A stretch of DNA of 7,279 nucleotides from Candidatus Poseidoniaceae archaeon. Its GTDB lineage: Archaea; Thermoplasmatota; Poseidoniia; Poseidoniales; Poseidoniaceae. Numbering within the stretch: the first letter of the stretch is position 1; every line of letters begins with the position of its first letter. Position numbers and translations under genes: made by a program. The notes under the pieces were generated by a model. The model saw only the letters and a list, made by a program, of their open reading frames with translations. It was not told where the DNA came from and ran no database searches. The stretch is from the NCBI GenBank assembly GCA_029250305.1, contig JAQXFM010000164.1, positions 1-7,279 of the forward strand. Direction: 5' to 3'. Of this stretch, positions 1 through 5,785 are shown piece by piece.

Positions 1-304
1 CAACCGATCCATCGGCAGCGACGATGACGCCTTCCTGCTGAGCAGCTCGAAGCGCCTCCTCTTCAGTTGCAGCAGCTCCCAAAACGATCACCCGCTCAGC
101 GCTGGATAATTTTGCGCGCAATGCGTCTGAGGAAGCGCGCCGCCCAACCTCACTCCAAGAGGGCACAGCAGCGGCAAATTCAGATGTGCGTTGGACCAAT
201 GTCTCTGCGGCAACCCGGTCTTCATCAAGGGCCCAGCCAAAGGCGGCACGCACCTCGTCCTGAATGTCCACGAGGCGTTGGTCAACAGCCTCGTGCATGT
301 TCAT
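1..304 (-). CDS. MptE/DUF115-like 6-hydroxymethylpterin diphosphokinase, partial (C-terminus beyond left edge)
   Basis: The minus strand reads openly from an ATG at 304 to the window edge (101 codons); the C-terminal part lies outside. The N-terminus begins MNMHEAVDQRLVDIQDEV, followed by FGWALDEDRVAAETL, like the opening helices of archaeal DUF115 proteins. A hydrophobic strand then leads into VIVLGAAAT (residues about 74-82) and, after a short helix, VIVAADGS (about 93-100). This corresponds to the nucleotide-binding GxGPS strand and the following iAADGa strand of MptE, which transfers diphosphate from ATP to 6-hydroxymethyl-7,8-dihydropterin in archaeal pterin (methanopterin/folate-type) synthesis. 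The usual GAGPS glycine-rich loop reads GAAAT here, an odd deviation. ATG 298 is an alternative start. An in-frame TAA lies about 14 codons upstream, so no long N-terminal extension is possible. The family call is from memory of motifs; the remaining domain would settle it. Confidence 0.68.
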   Translation of the reverse strand, partial: MNMHEAVDQRLVDIQDEVRAAFGWALDEDRVAAETLVQRTSEFAAAVPSWSEVGRRASSDALRAKLSSAERVIVLGAAATEEEALRAAQQEGVIVAADGSV

Positions 305-371
305 TGGTCCCGTGGCGACCTCATCAAGTGTCCGTTGAAGTTCTTATGCGGTCGGCGCGCTTCGCTCAACC
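305..371. promoter_or_regulatory. Divergent promoter region between MptE-like gene and priL
   Basis: Only 67 bases separate the two divergent start codons, so both promoters must fit here or reach into the coding regions. The only AT-richer stretch is TTCTTATG at 341-348 (CATAAGAA on the minus strand). Its centre is about 27 bases from the priL ATG, which fits a leaderless archaeal transcript, and about 41 bases from the minus-strand ATG at 304, which would leave a short leader. The match to an archaeal TATA box is weak, and no Shine-Dalgarno sequence is obvious on either side. Confidence 0.3.
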
Positions 372-1616
372 ATGCCCGTCCCAAGGTCCCTTCCGGAACT
401 GGACGATGAGGTGACGTTCGCCCGCTATCCCTTCCTGCCACAGGCAAGTGGATGGATTCAATCGATGGCGGTCGATCACAACATCGATCTCGACGAACTT
501 CTGGATGGTTCATGGATGGAAAAAGCGCGCTCGCGCGCTCGCATCCGGCTCATTGATTCGATTCAATCCAAGGAAGGCGTCGAGGTTGTTGGTGGCGATT
601 TATTCACCGAAGAAGGCCGAATTATCGAAGCCTTCTCGTTCTATTACGCCCGGTTGGTCGTGTGTGCATCTGAAGACGAACGCCTCATTGCTCGCTGGGC
701 TCAAGCAGAAGCGGCGCGCGCAGAACAAATCCTCATCAAAGACACCAAGAACATCGAAACCATCGCTCGAACCTACATCAGCCAACTCGAACGCAAAGAG
801 GGCAAAGGTGGACGCCAAGCAGCCATGAGCATCGGTTCTGGCAATGTTGACATGCGCTCGCTAAGACAGTCACAATCCGGGCCAGTCTGGAACATTGGGC
901 TCAGTGATTTTATCGAGATATGCCCCAAGATTACTGGCGCACGATGGCGCTTACCGAATTGTGATGTCAATCAAGGGTGGGTGACATTGTTTGATGAGGC
1001 AACCTACGGCTCTTCTGCCAAGCTAGCCCGATTGCTTAGGGAACGGATCAAAAGAGGCGTCGAACAAGACGCATTAGAGAAGATGGCAGAGGTCACCACC
1101 GATCTTGCCATCCGCCTTGCAGAACCTGTTGGCATGGTTCGAAACCTCATGTCCAACCAAGCAAGCGAGGCGATAGCATTGGTTGGTGCTGCTGAAGAAG
1201 ATTGGCCTCCTTGCATGCGAAAGGCCGTTTCAGATTTGGCCATGGGCGTCAACTTGAATCACTTCGGACGGGTTTTTTTGGCATCGATTTCAGCGGTGCT
1301 TGCACTCCCAAAAGAGTCGTGCGTCAATTTCTTCCGAGGCGCCCCAGATTTCAACGAAAGCACGACTTCATACCAAGTTGACCATGTCTATCAACACGGC
1401 TACACTCCCTCCGGATGTGGGAAGCTGAAGGTCAATCACAACTGCCCAGTCTTGCCTGGTGACGACCGTCTGTGCGACCAGCCATGGCTTGACCACCCGC
1501 TCAAGTACATCAGGGCAACACAACGATGGAAGGCGCGGACGCAAGCCACTGCTCCGCCACCCCCGGCATCCTCCGAAGAACAATCAGAAGAATCGTCCTC
1601 ATCGTCAACAGAATAA
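372..1616 (+). CDS. priL: DNA primase large subunit PriL (iron-sulfur)
   Basis: The 414-residue product is the regulatory subunit of the archaeal/eukaryotic two-subunit primase, which with PriS makes primers for DNA replication. The N-terminal half (about 1-260) is largely helical and includes the family-like opening FARYPFLPQA. The C-terminal domain has the conserved PPCMRK motif (C281), then YQHGYTPSGCGKLK (C349), NHNC (C358) and LCDQPWLDHPLKYI (C368): the four cysteines expected to ligate the [4Fe-4S] cluster of PriL/PRIM2. The basic and aromatic residues around 283-345 match the region that contacts template and primer. The protein ends in a proline run and a Ser/Glu-rich acidic tail (about 395-414), which looks disordered and is not part of the core fold. 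ATG 372 is chosen because an in-frame TGA lies at 336-338 with no start codon between. PriS is not in the window. Confidence 0.93.
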   Translation: MPVPRSLPELDDEVTFARYPFLPQASGWIQSMAVDHNIDLDELLDGSWMEKARSRARIRLIDSIQSKEGVEVVGGDLFTEEGRIIEAFSFYYARLVVCASEDERLIARWAQAEAARAEQILIKDTKNIETIARTYISQLERKEGKGGRQAAMSIGSGNVDMRSLRQSQSGPVWNIGLSDFIEICPKITGARWRLPNCDVNQGWVTLFDEATYGSSAKLARLLRERIKRGVEQDALEKMAEVTTDLAIRLAEPVGMVRNLMSNQASEAIALVGAAEEDWPPCMRKAVSDLAMGVNLNHFGRVFLASISAVLALPKESCVNFFRGAPDFNESTTSYQVDHVYQHGYTPSGCGKLKVNHNCPVLPGDDRLCDQPWLDHPLKYIRATQRWKARTQATAPPPPASSEEQSEESSSSSTE

Positions 1617-1654
1617 GGCCCATTTGTGTATCTCGAACTGGGCTTTCGCGCGAA
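1615..1654 (+). terminator. Possible hairpin at the end of priL
   Basis: Bases 1615-1622 can pair with 1639-1646 (eight pairs including one G-U, 16-base loop), overlapping the priL stop codon and ending in TTT. Directly after it lies a perfect 10-base palindrome, TTCGCGCGAA (1645-1654), which can form an alternative hairpin with flanking GGC/GCC-type pairing and is followed by another short T run. Archaeal termination depends mainly on U-tracts, and those here are short, so a terminator role is only a possibility. Confidence 0.25.
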
Positions 1655-1702
1655 GGCTTTGAATTGGGTGGGCAACTAGGGTACATCCAACAGCGGTGGT
1701 AA

Positions 1703-2824
1703 ATGATGGTGAGAACGCTCGTATTGACGGTTGACCGAGACAACGACCTCGGCATCAAAACAGCGATTCGCGGCCCGGTCATTGGCCGTCGTCAAGTGCT
1801 CACAGCGGCGCTGAAATTGGGGATTGCAGATCCTGAAGAAAGCGACACAAACGCCATGCTTGGTGCGTTGTCGGCTCACGATAAACTCGCCGAAAAGAAA
1901 CCCGAAGAAGATGAAGTTGAGATTGCCATCCTCACAGGGGATGAAAAGGTCGGCATTCGTTCCGACAGAGCCATCGCAGCACAACTCGAGGAAGTGGTCG
2001 CCCAATTCCAACCAGACAAGGCCATTCTCATCACCGATGGTGCAGAAGACGAATCAGTGCTTCCAATTATTCAGTCACAAGTACGAATTGATCACGTTGA
2101 GAAAATCATCGTGAAGCAGTCCAAGGGCATCGAAGGGACCTACTATTACATTGTCAAGGCACTCGAGGATCCAAAATGGCGTGCTAAAATTATGATTCCT
2201 TTCGGGCTTGTTCTCGCAGTGTTTGGTCTTGGCATCATGCTTCCAAACGAAATTGGCGGCTTGCTAATCGGTGGTTTGCCAATGGTGACTGGACTTTACA
2301 TTCTCAGCAAGGGAGCAGGGATCGAGACAACCGTCAACAAAGTCATTCAAGAAATGAGGGAAAACGCAGACGCAGCAATGTTTTCGTCGCTGTTATGGAC
2401 CGCTACCCTGTTTAGCGCAATCTTTGCGGTTGCAGAAGGATGGAGAGAATACTCGGTGCTTGCCGATGTGTCTTCCCAATCAATTGTCTGGCTGTCCGCA
2501 GTTCACAAAGCCCTGGCTTGGATTGTCATCGCCTTCCTCACCTCAACAGCGGGCTTCATGTTGCTTCGATTGAAGCGAGGGTCGTTTTCAGGGCGACTCA
2601 TTGTGCTCAGTATTTTTGGTATGGTCGTGTATTCATTCGTTGACACGGCCCTTGAAATCGCAACCGATGTGTTGAGTGGAACTGCTTACGAATTTAGTGT
2701 TGGCAAGGTGCTCGAAGACTTGACAAATCCATTGATTTGGGTTGTCGTCTTGTGGATGACGATGACCATTGTCCGCTCATTGCAAGCAAAGCAAGCCCAA
2801 GCAGAACGCTACTGGGGCATTTGA
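1703..2824 (+). CDS. DUF373 family integral membrane protein
   Basis: The 373-residue product belongs to the archaeal DUF373 family, whose biochemical role is unknown to me. The cytosolic N-terminal domain (about 1-155) carries the family signature in order: TLVLTVDRDNDLG (5-17), GPVIGR (24-29), the acidic ADPEESDTNA (42-51), ILTGDEKVGIRSD (76-88), ITDGAEDESVLPII (110-123) and a QSKGIEGTYYYI motif (139-150). The repeated Asp clusters at strand ends suggest metal or nucleotide binding, but this is inference. The C-terminal half contains about six hydrophobic helices (roughly 163-181, 184-203, 225-245, 266-289, 298-316, 342-358), so the N-domain is membrane-tethered. The first two ATGs (1703, 1706) are adjacent; a GGTGGT stretch at 1694-1699 may be a weak ribosome binding site. 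The stop codon abuts that of the convergent CBS gene. Confidence 0.88.
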   Translation: MMVRTLVLTVDRDNDLGIKTAIRGPVIGRRQVLTAALKLGIADPEESDTNAMLGALSAHDKLAEKKPEEDEVEIAILTGDEKVGIRSDRAIAAQLEEVVAQFQPDKAILITDGAEDESVLPIIQSQVRIDHVEKIIVKQSKGIEGTYYYIVKALEDPKWRAKIMIPFGLVLAVFGLGIMLPNEIGGLLIGGLPMVTGLYILSKGAGIETTVNKVIQEMRENADAAMFSSLLWTATLFSAIFAVAEGWREYSVLADVSSQSIVWLSAVHKALAWIVIAFLTSTAGFMLLRLKRGSFSGRLIVLSIFGMVVYSFVDTALEIATDVLSGTAYEFSVGKVLEDLTNPLIWVVVLWMTMTIVRSLQAKQAQAERYWGI

Positions 2825-3385
2825 TCACAGGATGAACTTCGGCATATGCCGGGCCATGGTTTGGTGACCGACAACACCCACAAGGGCACCTTCTTTGTTC
2901 ACGACAGCGATTTGGTTAAGGTCGTGAGTAAGCATCAAAGCACCCGCCTTGAGCAACGGGGTGGATTGTGTGACTGTAAGTGGAGGAAGATTCACGAGCT
3001 GTTGTGCGGGAATGCCATGCATCCATGCGATGTCACGGTTGACCTTCTTACGTGCGATGATTTTCAACACATCAACAGCATGGATTCTTCCCTGAGGCGC
3101 ACCTTCGTGATTGATGACAAACACGTGATCCCAGTTGTTCGATGTCAAGTCGTCGATCACATCAGCCATCGATGCATCATACCAGACCCAATGTGCTTCC
3201 AGCATGGTTTCCCCGCAGGTAATGGAGCGTGCTGTTTCAGCTCGCTGCTTTGGCGACATCCTCGCCATGACTTCTTTGGTCAACTTCCTTGGTCGGCTTT
3301 GAGGCATTGAGGTCCCTCTCTTGTTCCCGCGGCGGACGCGCTTCTCTTTCAAGGCTTTCGGCGACATGATAATTTCCACATCCAT
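2825..3385 (-). CDS. Tandem CBS-domain protein with a basic N-terminal tail
   Basis: From ATG 3385 the product has 186 residues. Two CBS motifs are visible: about 58-118 (the stretch from ITCGETMLEAHWVWYDAS through DHVFVINHEGAPQGRIHAVDVL) and about 127-185 (LPPLTVTQSTPLLKAGALM through NQIAVVNKEGALVGVVGHQT). CBS pairs usually form a Bateman module that binds adenosyl nucleotides and regulates a partner. No catalytic or transport domain is attached. Residues 8-53 are very rich in Lys and Arg, atypical for a CBS module and suggestive of nucleic-acid or ribosome contact (inference). The reading frame is open up to 3586, but that extension would cross the promoter-like region and overlap the divergent gene, and it has no domain character. 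Starts at 3367 and 3307 are also possible; 3307 has the purine-rich GAGAGGGA a few bases upstream and would remove half the basic tail. Confidence 0.82.
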   Translation of the reverse strand: MDVEIIMSPKALKEKRVRRGNKRGTSMPQSRPRKLTKEVMARMSPKQRAETARSITCGETMLEAHWVWYDASMADVIDDLTSNNWDHVFVINHEGAPQGRIHAVDVLKIIARKKVNRDIAWMHGIPAQQLVNLPPLTVTQSTPLLKAGALMLTHDLNQIAVVNKEGALVGVVGHQTMARHMPKFIL

Positions 3386-3466
3386 GTTATGGGGTTCCGG
3401 ATACCGGCAAAACCTCCGACACAATATAACTGAACAGTGAAGAGTGATGAACGCTGCGAACGAGAT
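3386..3466. promoter_or_regulatory. Divergent promoter region with a shared TATA-like element
   Basis: This AT-richer stretch separates the CBS gene (minus) from the zinc-ribbon gene (plus). Its core ACAATATAAC (3421-3430) reads GTTATATTGT on the other strand, so a TATA-like box exists in both directions, better on the minus strand. From its centre (about 3426) the chosen starts are about 41 bases away on both sides (3385 and 3467). With a typical 25-base TATA-to-start-site distance, both transcripts would have short leaders of about 15 bases. This symmetry supports the chosen starts over the upstream alternatives. A GGAGG at 3413-3417 on the minus strand is too far from ATG 3385 to be its ribosome binding site. 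Confidence 0.45.
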
Positions 3467-3868
3467 ATGGCATCTGTACCGCCCGAAGTGCTTCACGCCT
3501 TGGCAGGCATGAGCGGCTACGACCGAATGTTGGAAATTGACCGCATCGCTGCTGCCTACGGTGTTGGCCATGCATGGATCGAGCAACAGATTACAGGTTC
3601 GCCCCAGCCATCATCGCCGGCCCAGGATCCAAACAATTTCGCACCTTCCTCAAAGGAGGCCCCCGCAATTCCGTCAACCTCTTCAATCCCCAATACGCAA
3701 AGTTTCCGATTCCAATACGATCCATCAGAACAAGCAGCAGAGCGACGACAAAGCGTGAGTCAAGCGATTCTTTGCCCAGCGTGCGGTGTTGCGCTCGGTA
3801 TTCCTTCCGTTCGCCCCATCAAGGTCACATGCCCCCAGTGCTTACAAGAATCCATCTTCCAATCCTAG
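3467..3868 (+). CDS. Small zinc-ribbon protein, function unknown
   Basis: The product is 133 residues from ATG 3467. The N-terminus (about 4-42) is predicted helical: PPEVLHALAGMSGYDRMLEI followed by a segment around AAAYGVGHAWIEQQI. A low-complexity linker rich in Pro, Ser, Asn and Gln follows (about 45-85). The C-terminus holds LCPACG (C103, C106) and TCPQC (C122, C125), two CxxC knuckles 15 residues apart, a classic zinc ribbon. The layout of helical domain, flexible linker and zinc ribbon suggests an adaptor or nucleic-acid/protein-binding role, but no specific family is recognised. A GTG at 3437 would add ten residues, but it lies only about ten bases past the TATA-like core and is less likely. 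The next gene begins 37 bases after the stop on the same strand, so the two are probably co-transcribed. Confidence 0.75.
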   Translation: MASVPPEVLHALAGMSGYDRMLEIDRIAAAYGVGHAWIEQQITGSPQPSSPAQDPNNFAPSSKEAPAIPSTSSIPNTQSFRFQYDPSEQAAERRQSVSQAILCPACGVALGIPSVRPIKVTCPQCLQESIFQS

Positions 3869-3905
3869 GCGTTGAATTCATACCAGTGCGAACGAAGCGG
3901 TGGGT

Positions 3906-4715
3906 ATGCGAGACACTTCTCCACGGCTGTGGCCCTATGCGCCAGCAAACTCGCCAGTGGCCCTCCCAGAGTCCCCGCTGTTCTTCTCGAATGCAGCCCT
4001 CAGTGAATTGACCCCTCCATCCGATCGCCAAGAAGGTCCACTTTCTGGCCCTGCTTTGCAGGCTTATTGCGCTTCATTTACTTCTTCAAAAGGCACAGTT
4101 GAACACCTGCTTGCAGAACAATCCGCTCCACCAATGTCTCAACGACGTCCGTTTTTGTTGCTCGGTGAACTCGCAAACCCCTACAGGTTGCAAGACATTC
4201 GCATTGGAGCAATGCCAATCTACACCGTGCGGATGACCGGCCTTTCCCGTACCTATGCAGATGGACTTGACCCGAGGGACACCTATCCTGGTGTTCATCA
4301 CATCACCCTTGCTCGAACTGCCGGATGGTGGGAGAAAACACACATGGCCATGGCCACAGTTGAACAAATGAAAGCCATGGTTTTCTGGCTCGATAACGGC
4401 CGTTCAAACACTTGGAAACCAGTCAAACCAGCAGAAGGGACCCTCCATTTCGAACACGAAGCAATCAGTGCCCCCACGCCGGAAGACATCGTATGGGATG
4501 GCGAAAACGAACTTGTTGAGCGCACACCCCCGCCAACAAACGGCCCCCAAATCGATCTCTCTAGCACAATGGTTCCAATCCACACTCGTTACGGGTGCTA
4601 TGACAATCGTGGGCGACTGGCTCGAGCCACGCATTTAGCCCAACGGCAATTTCACGAAGGTATGTTCCGACGCGGCTCTTCCATGAAGTGGAATGACGTG
4701 CTCGATATCCTTTGA
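3906..4715 (+). CDS. Hypothetical protein, no recognised family
   Basis: From ATG 3906 the product has 269 residues; a GTG two codons upstream (3900) is an alternative. I do not recognise the family. There is no signal peptide, no membrane helix and few cysteines. The first 95 or so residues are rich in Pro, Ser and Ala and may be partly disordered. The middle (about 95-185) looks like a compact fold, with FLLLGELANPYRLQDIRIGA, a strand-like PIYTVRMTGLSRTY, HHITLARTAGWWEKTHMAM and a helix VEQMKAMVFWLDNG. The aromatic and His residues in this block (W138, W139, H143, W162 on the 269-residue count, approximate) are candidates for a conserved core. The C-terminal part has another Pro-rich stretch (TPPPTNGP) and a basic helix ending in KWNDVLDIL. 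Codon use is like that of its neighbours. It probably shares a transcript with the zinc-ribbon gene. Confidence 0.7.
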   Translation: MRDTSPRLWPYAPANSPVALPESPLFFSNAALSELTPPSDRQEGPLSGPALQAYCASFTSSKGTVEHLLAEQSAPPMSQRRPFLLLGELANPYRLQDIRIGAMPIYTVRMTGLSRTYADGLDPRDTYPGVHHITLARTAGWWEKTHMAMATVEQMKAMVFWLDNGRSNTWKPVKPAEGTLHFEHEAISAPTPEDIVWDGENELVERTPPPTNGPQIDLSSTMVPIHTRYGCYDNRGRLARATHLAQRQFHEGMFRRGSSMKWNDVLDIL

Positions 4716-4747
4716 TTGCTGGGCTCCCATGGATGCCCCATCAACCA

Positions 4748-4756
4748 TTGATATAC
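4748..4756 (+). promoter_or_regulatory. TATA-like box upstream of the winged-helix gene
   Basis: The sequence TTGATATAC lies in the 60-base gap after the unknown gene. Its centre (about 4752) is 24 bases before the ATG at 4776, so transcription starting at the usual archaeal distance would give a leaderless or nearly leaderless mRNA. This would be the only promoter for the downstream sugar-phosphate genes visible in the window, since the later gaps are short and GC-rich. Confidence 0.45.
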
Positions 4757-4775
4757 GCTGCCGTTGATGTATTAC

Positions 4776-5036
4776 ATGAGTAAAATGAAGGGCAACGGGA
4801 CACAAAAGGAAGCACGCTTGGCACGACTGAAGAATGAAATCGTGGAGTATGTATCTTCACAAGAAAGCTGTTCTGCAGCAGACATTGTGCATCACTTATC
4901 GAACGAACGACGGATGAGAAATCACGGACTCACTGCTCGAAAAGTCGGTTTCTTCATCCCCCGCTACCTTTCTGAGTTCATTTCATTCACCCTCGATCAT
5001 GGTACAGGAAAGCGATTGTATCACCTTGCGGCGTGA
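4776..5036 (+). CDS. Small winged-helix DNA-binding protein
   Basis: From ATG 4776 the product has 86 residues; ATG 4767 and ATG 4785 are alternatives. The start is chosen because it lies about 24 bases after a TATA-like box. After a short basic N-terminus, the sequence shows helix 1 (ARLARLKNEIVEYVSSQ), a turn and helix 2 (CSAADIVHHLSNE), the recognition helix (LTARKVGFFIPRYLSEF) and a final hairpin (ISFTLDHGTGKRLYHLA), the order expected of an archaeal winged helix-turn-helix domain. The protein is just this domain, with no ligand-binding or metal site visible. It is 42 bases upstream of the acyltransferase gene on the same strand, so it may regulate the sugar-phosphate genes or itself. A non-transcriptional role, as in other small archaeal winged-helix proteins, cannot be excluded. 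Confidence 0.72.
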   Translation: MSKMKGNGTQKEARLARLKNEIVEYVSSQESCSAADIVHHLSNERRMRNHGLTARKVGFFIPRYLSEFISFTLDHGTGKRLYHLAA

Positions 5037-5092
5037 TGGAAGCGCTATCTTCATGCCACCGATGCTCATGCCCTGTTCATGGAATGGCCTGA
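5036..5092 (+). CDS. Possible Cys-rich micro-ORF of 18 codons
   Basis: The ATG overlaps the stop of the winged-helix gene (TGATG), and the frame ends at TGA 5090-5092, just inside the acyltransferase gene. It encodes MEALSSCHRCSCPVHGMA, with a CxxCxC...H arrangement that could bind a metal. Short frames like this arise often by chance, and no ribosome binding site is visible. It is recorded because its start-stop overlap links the two flanking genes, which would allow translational coupling. Confidence 0.15.
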   Translation: MEALSSCHRCSCPVHGMA

Positions 5093-5780
5093 CTGGGTGA
5101 CTGCCCACGCCCTTTTCCCTACATTCTCACAAGAAGTGCATGAGGGTGCAGTCCCTGTTTTTACCCTCGGAGAGCCAGCTTGGTCGCTCCTCGACCCTAA
5201 AGCCACAAACGGACTCAAATCTCAATTGATGGCGGCCCTCAACGCCTATTCAGAACCAACTCAAGATCCTACGATGAGCGGGGCAACCGTTGACGAGTCC
5301 CAAGGCCCAGTCGTTGTCCATGCGAACGCGACTGTCGAGCCCTCAGTCCATTTCATCGGCCCGTGCTTGGTCGAATCAGGCGCCTCCATTCGCCATGGCG
5401 CATACGTCCGGCCGCACGCATGGATTTGCTCCGGCTCGGTGGTAGGCCACTCAACAGAAATCAAACACTCAATTTTGCTGCCTGGGGCAAAAGCACCCCA
5501 CTTCAATTACGTGGGAGACTCAATTCTTGGTTGCGGCGTAAATCTTGGCGCAGGTACAAAACTGAGCAACTTACGAAACGATGGGGGAGAAGTTCACCTT
5601 CGCTTCGAAGGCCAAAGGCTGGGAAGCGGACTTAGGAAATTCGGCGCCATCCTTGGAGAACATTGCCAACTTGGATGCAACAGTGTGACCAATCCAGGGA
5701 CCGTTCTTGGACCTAACAGTTTAGTCTGGCCAAACACAACAGTCACCGGCCTCTCGCCTGCCAATTCAACCCACAGGTGA
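5079..5780 (+). CDS. Stand-alone GlmU C-terminal-type left-handed beta-helix acyltransferase
   Basis: The 233-residue product is a hexapeptide-repeat protein related to the acetyltransferase half of GlmU, expected to acetylate glucosamine-1-phosphate from acetyl-CoA. The N-terminal 70 residues lead into the beta-helix (about 76-225). Residues corresponding to the E. coli GlmU active site occur at identical spacing: R111 (AYVRPHA), K129 (STEIKHS), H141 as catalytic base and Y144 (APHFNYVGDS), and N155 (GVNLGAGT). After this the sequence follows the LSNLRNDGGEV and KFGAILGEH pattern of archaeal and stand-alone relatives rather than the bacterial CNYDG loop. No nucleotidyltransferase domain is fused, and the length fits a natural single-domain form, so this is not a truncation. 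ATG 5079 is the first in-frame start giving the full domain. The mutase gene starts 5 nt after its stop. Another acceptor sugar is possible. Confidence 0.82.
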   Translation: MEWPDWVTAHALFPTFSQEVHEGAVPVFTLGEPAWSLLDPKATNGLKSQLMAALNAYSEPTQDPTMSGATVDESQGPVVVHANATVEPSVHFIGPCLVESGASIRHGAYVRPHAWICSGSVVGHSTEIKHSILLPGAKAPHFNYVGDSILGCGVNLGAGTKLSNLRNDGGEVHLRFEGQRLGSGLRKFGAILGEHCQLGCNSVTNPGTVLGPNSLVWPNTTVTGLSPANSTHR

Positions 5781-5785
5781 ACGAA

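Noticed and set aside
67..414. Plus-strand open frames at 67-414 and 191-409 and a minus-strand frame at 88-285
   Set aside because: They overlap the MptE-like frame, have low-complexity Arg/Pro/Ser composition, and show no domain; they are other-frame shadows.
525..540. Tandem 8-base repeat GCGCGCTC x2
   Set aside because: It lies inside priL, encodes an ordinary Ala/Arg/Ser run and has only two copies, so it is not a repeat array.
2846..3310. Plus-strand open frame of 154 codons
   Set aside because: It is antisense to the CBS-domain gene, whose protein has clear domain motifs; the antisense translation has none.
3386..3586. N-terminal extension of the CBS gene to 3586
   Set aside because: The extension crosses the promoter-like region, overlaps the zinc-ribbon gene and is Cys/His/Ser-rich without domain character.
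3574..4011. Plus-strand open frame of 145 codons across the zinc-ribbon and unknown genes
   Set aside because: Its basic, low-complexity translation is a frame shadow; the frames with the CxxC pair and the 269-residue protein are more protein-like.
4719..4740. Short hairpin (GGGC/GCCC) after the unknown gene
   Set aside because: The stem has only four pairs with a mismatch beyond, and no T-run follows.
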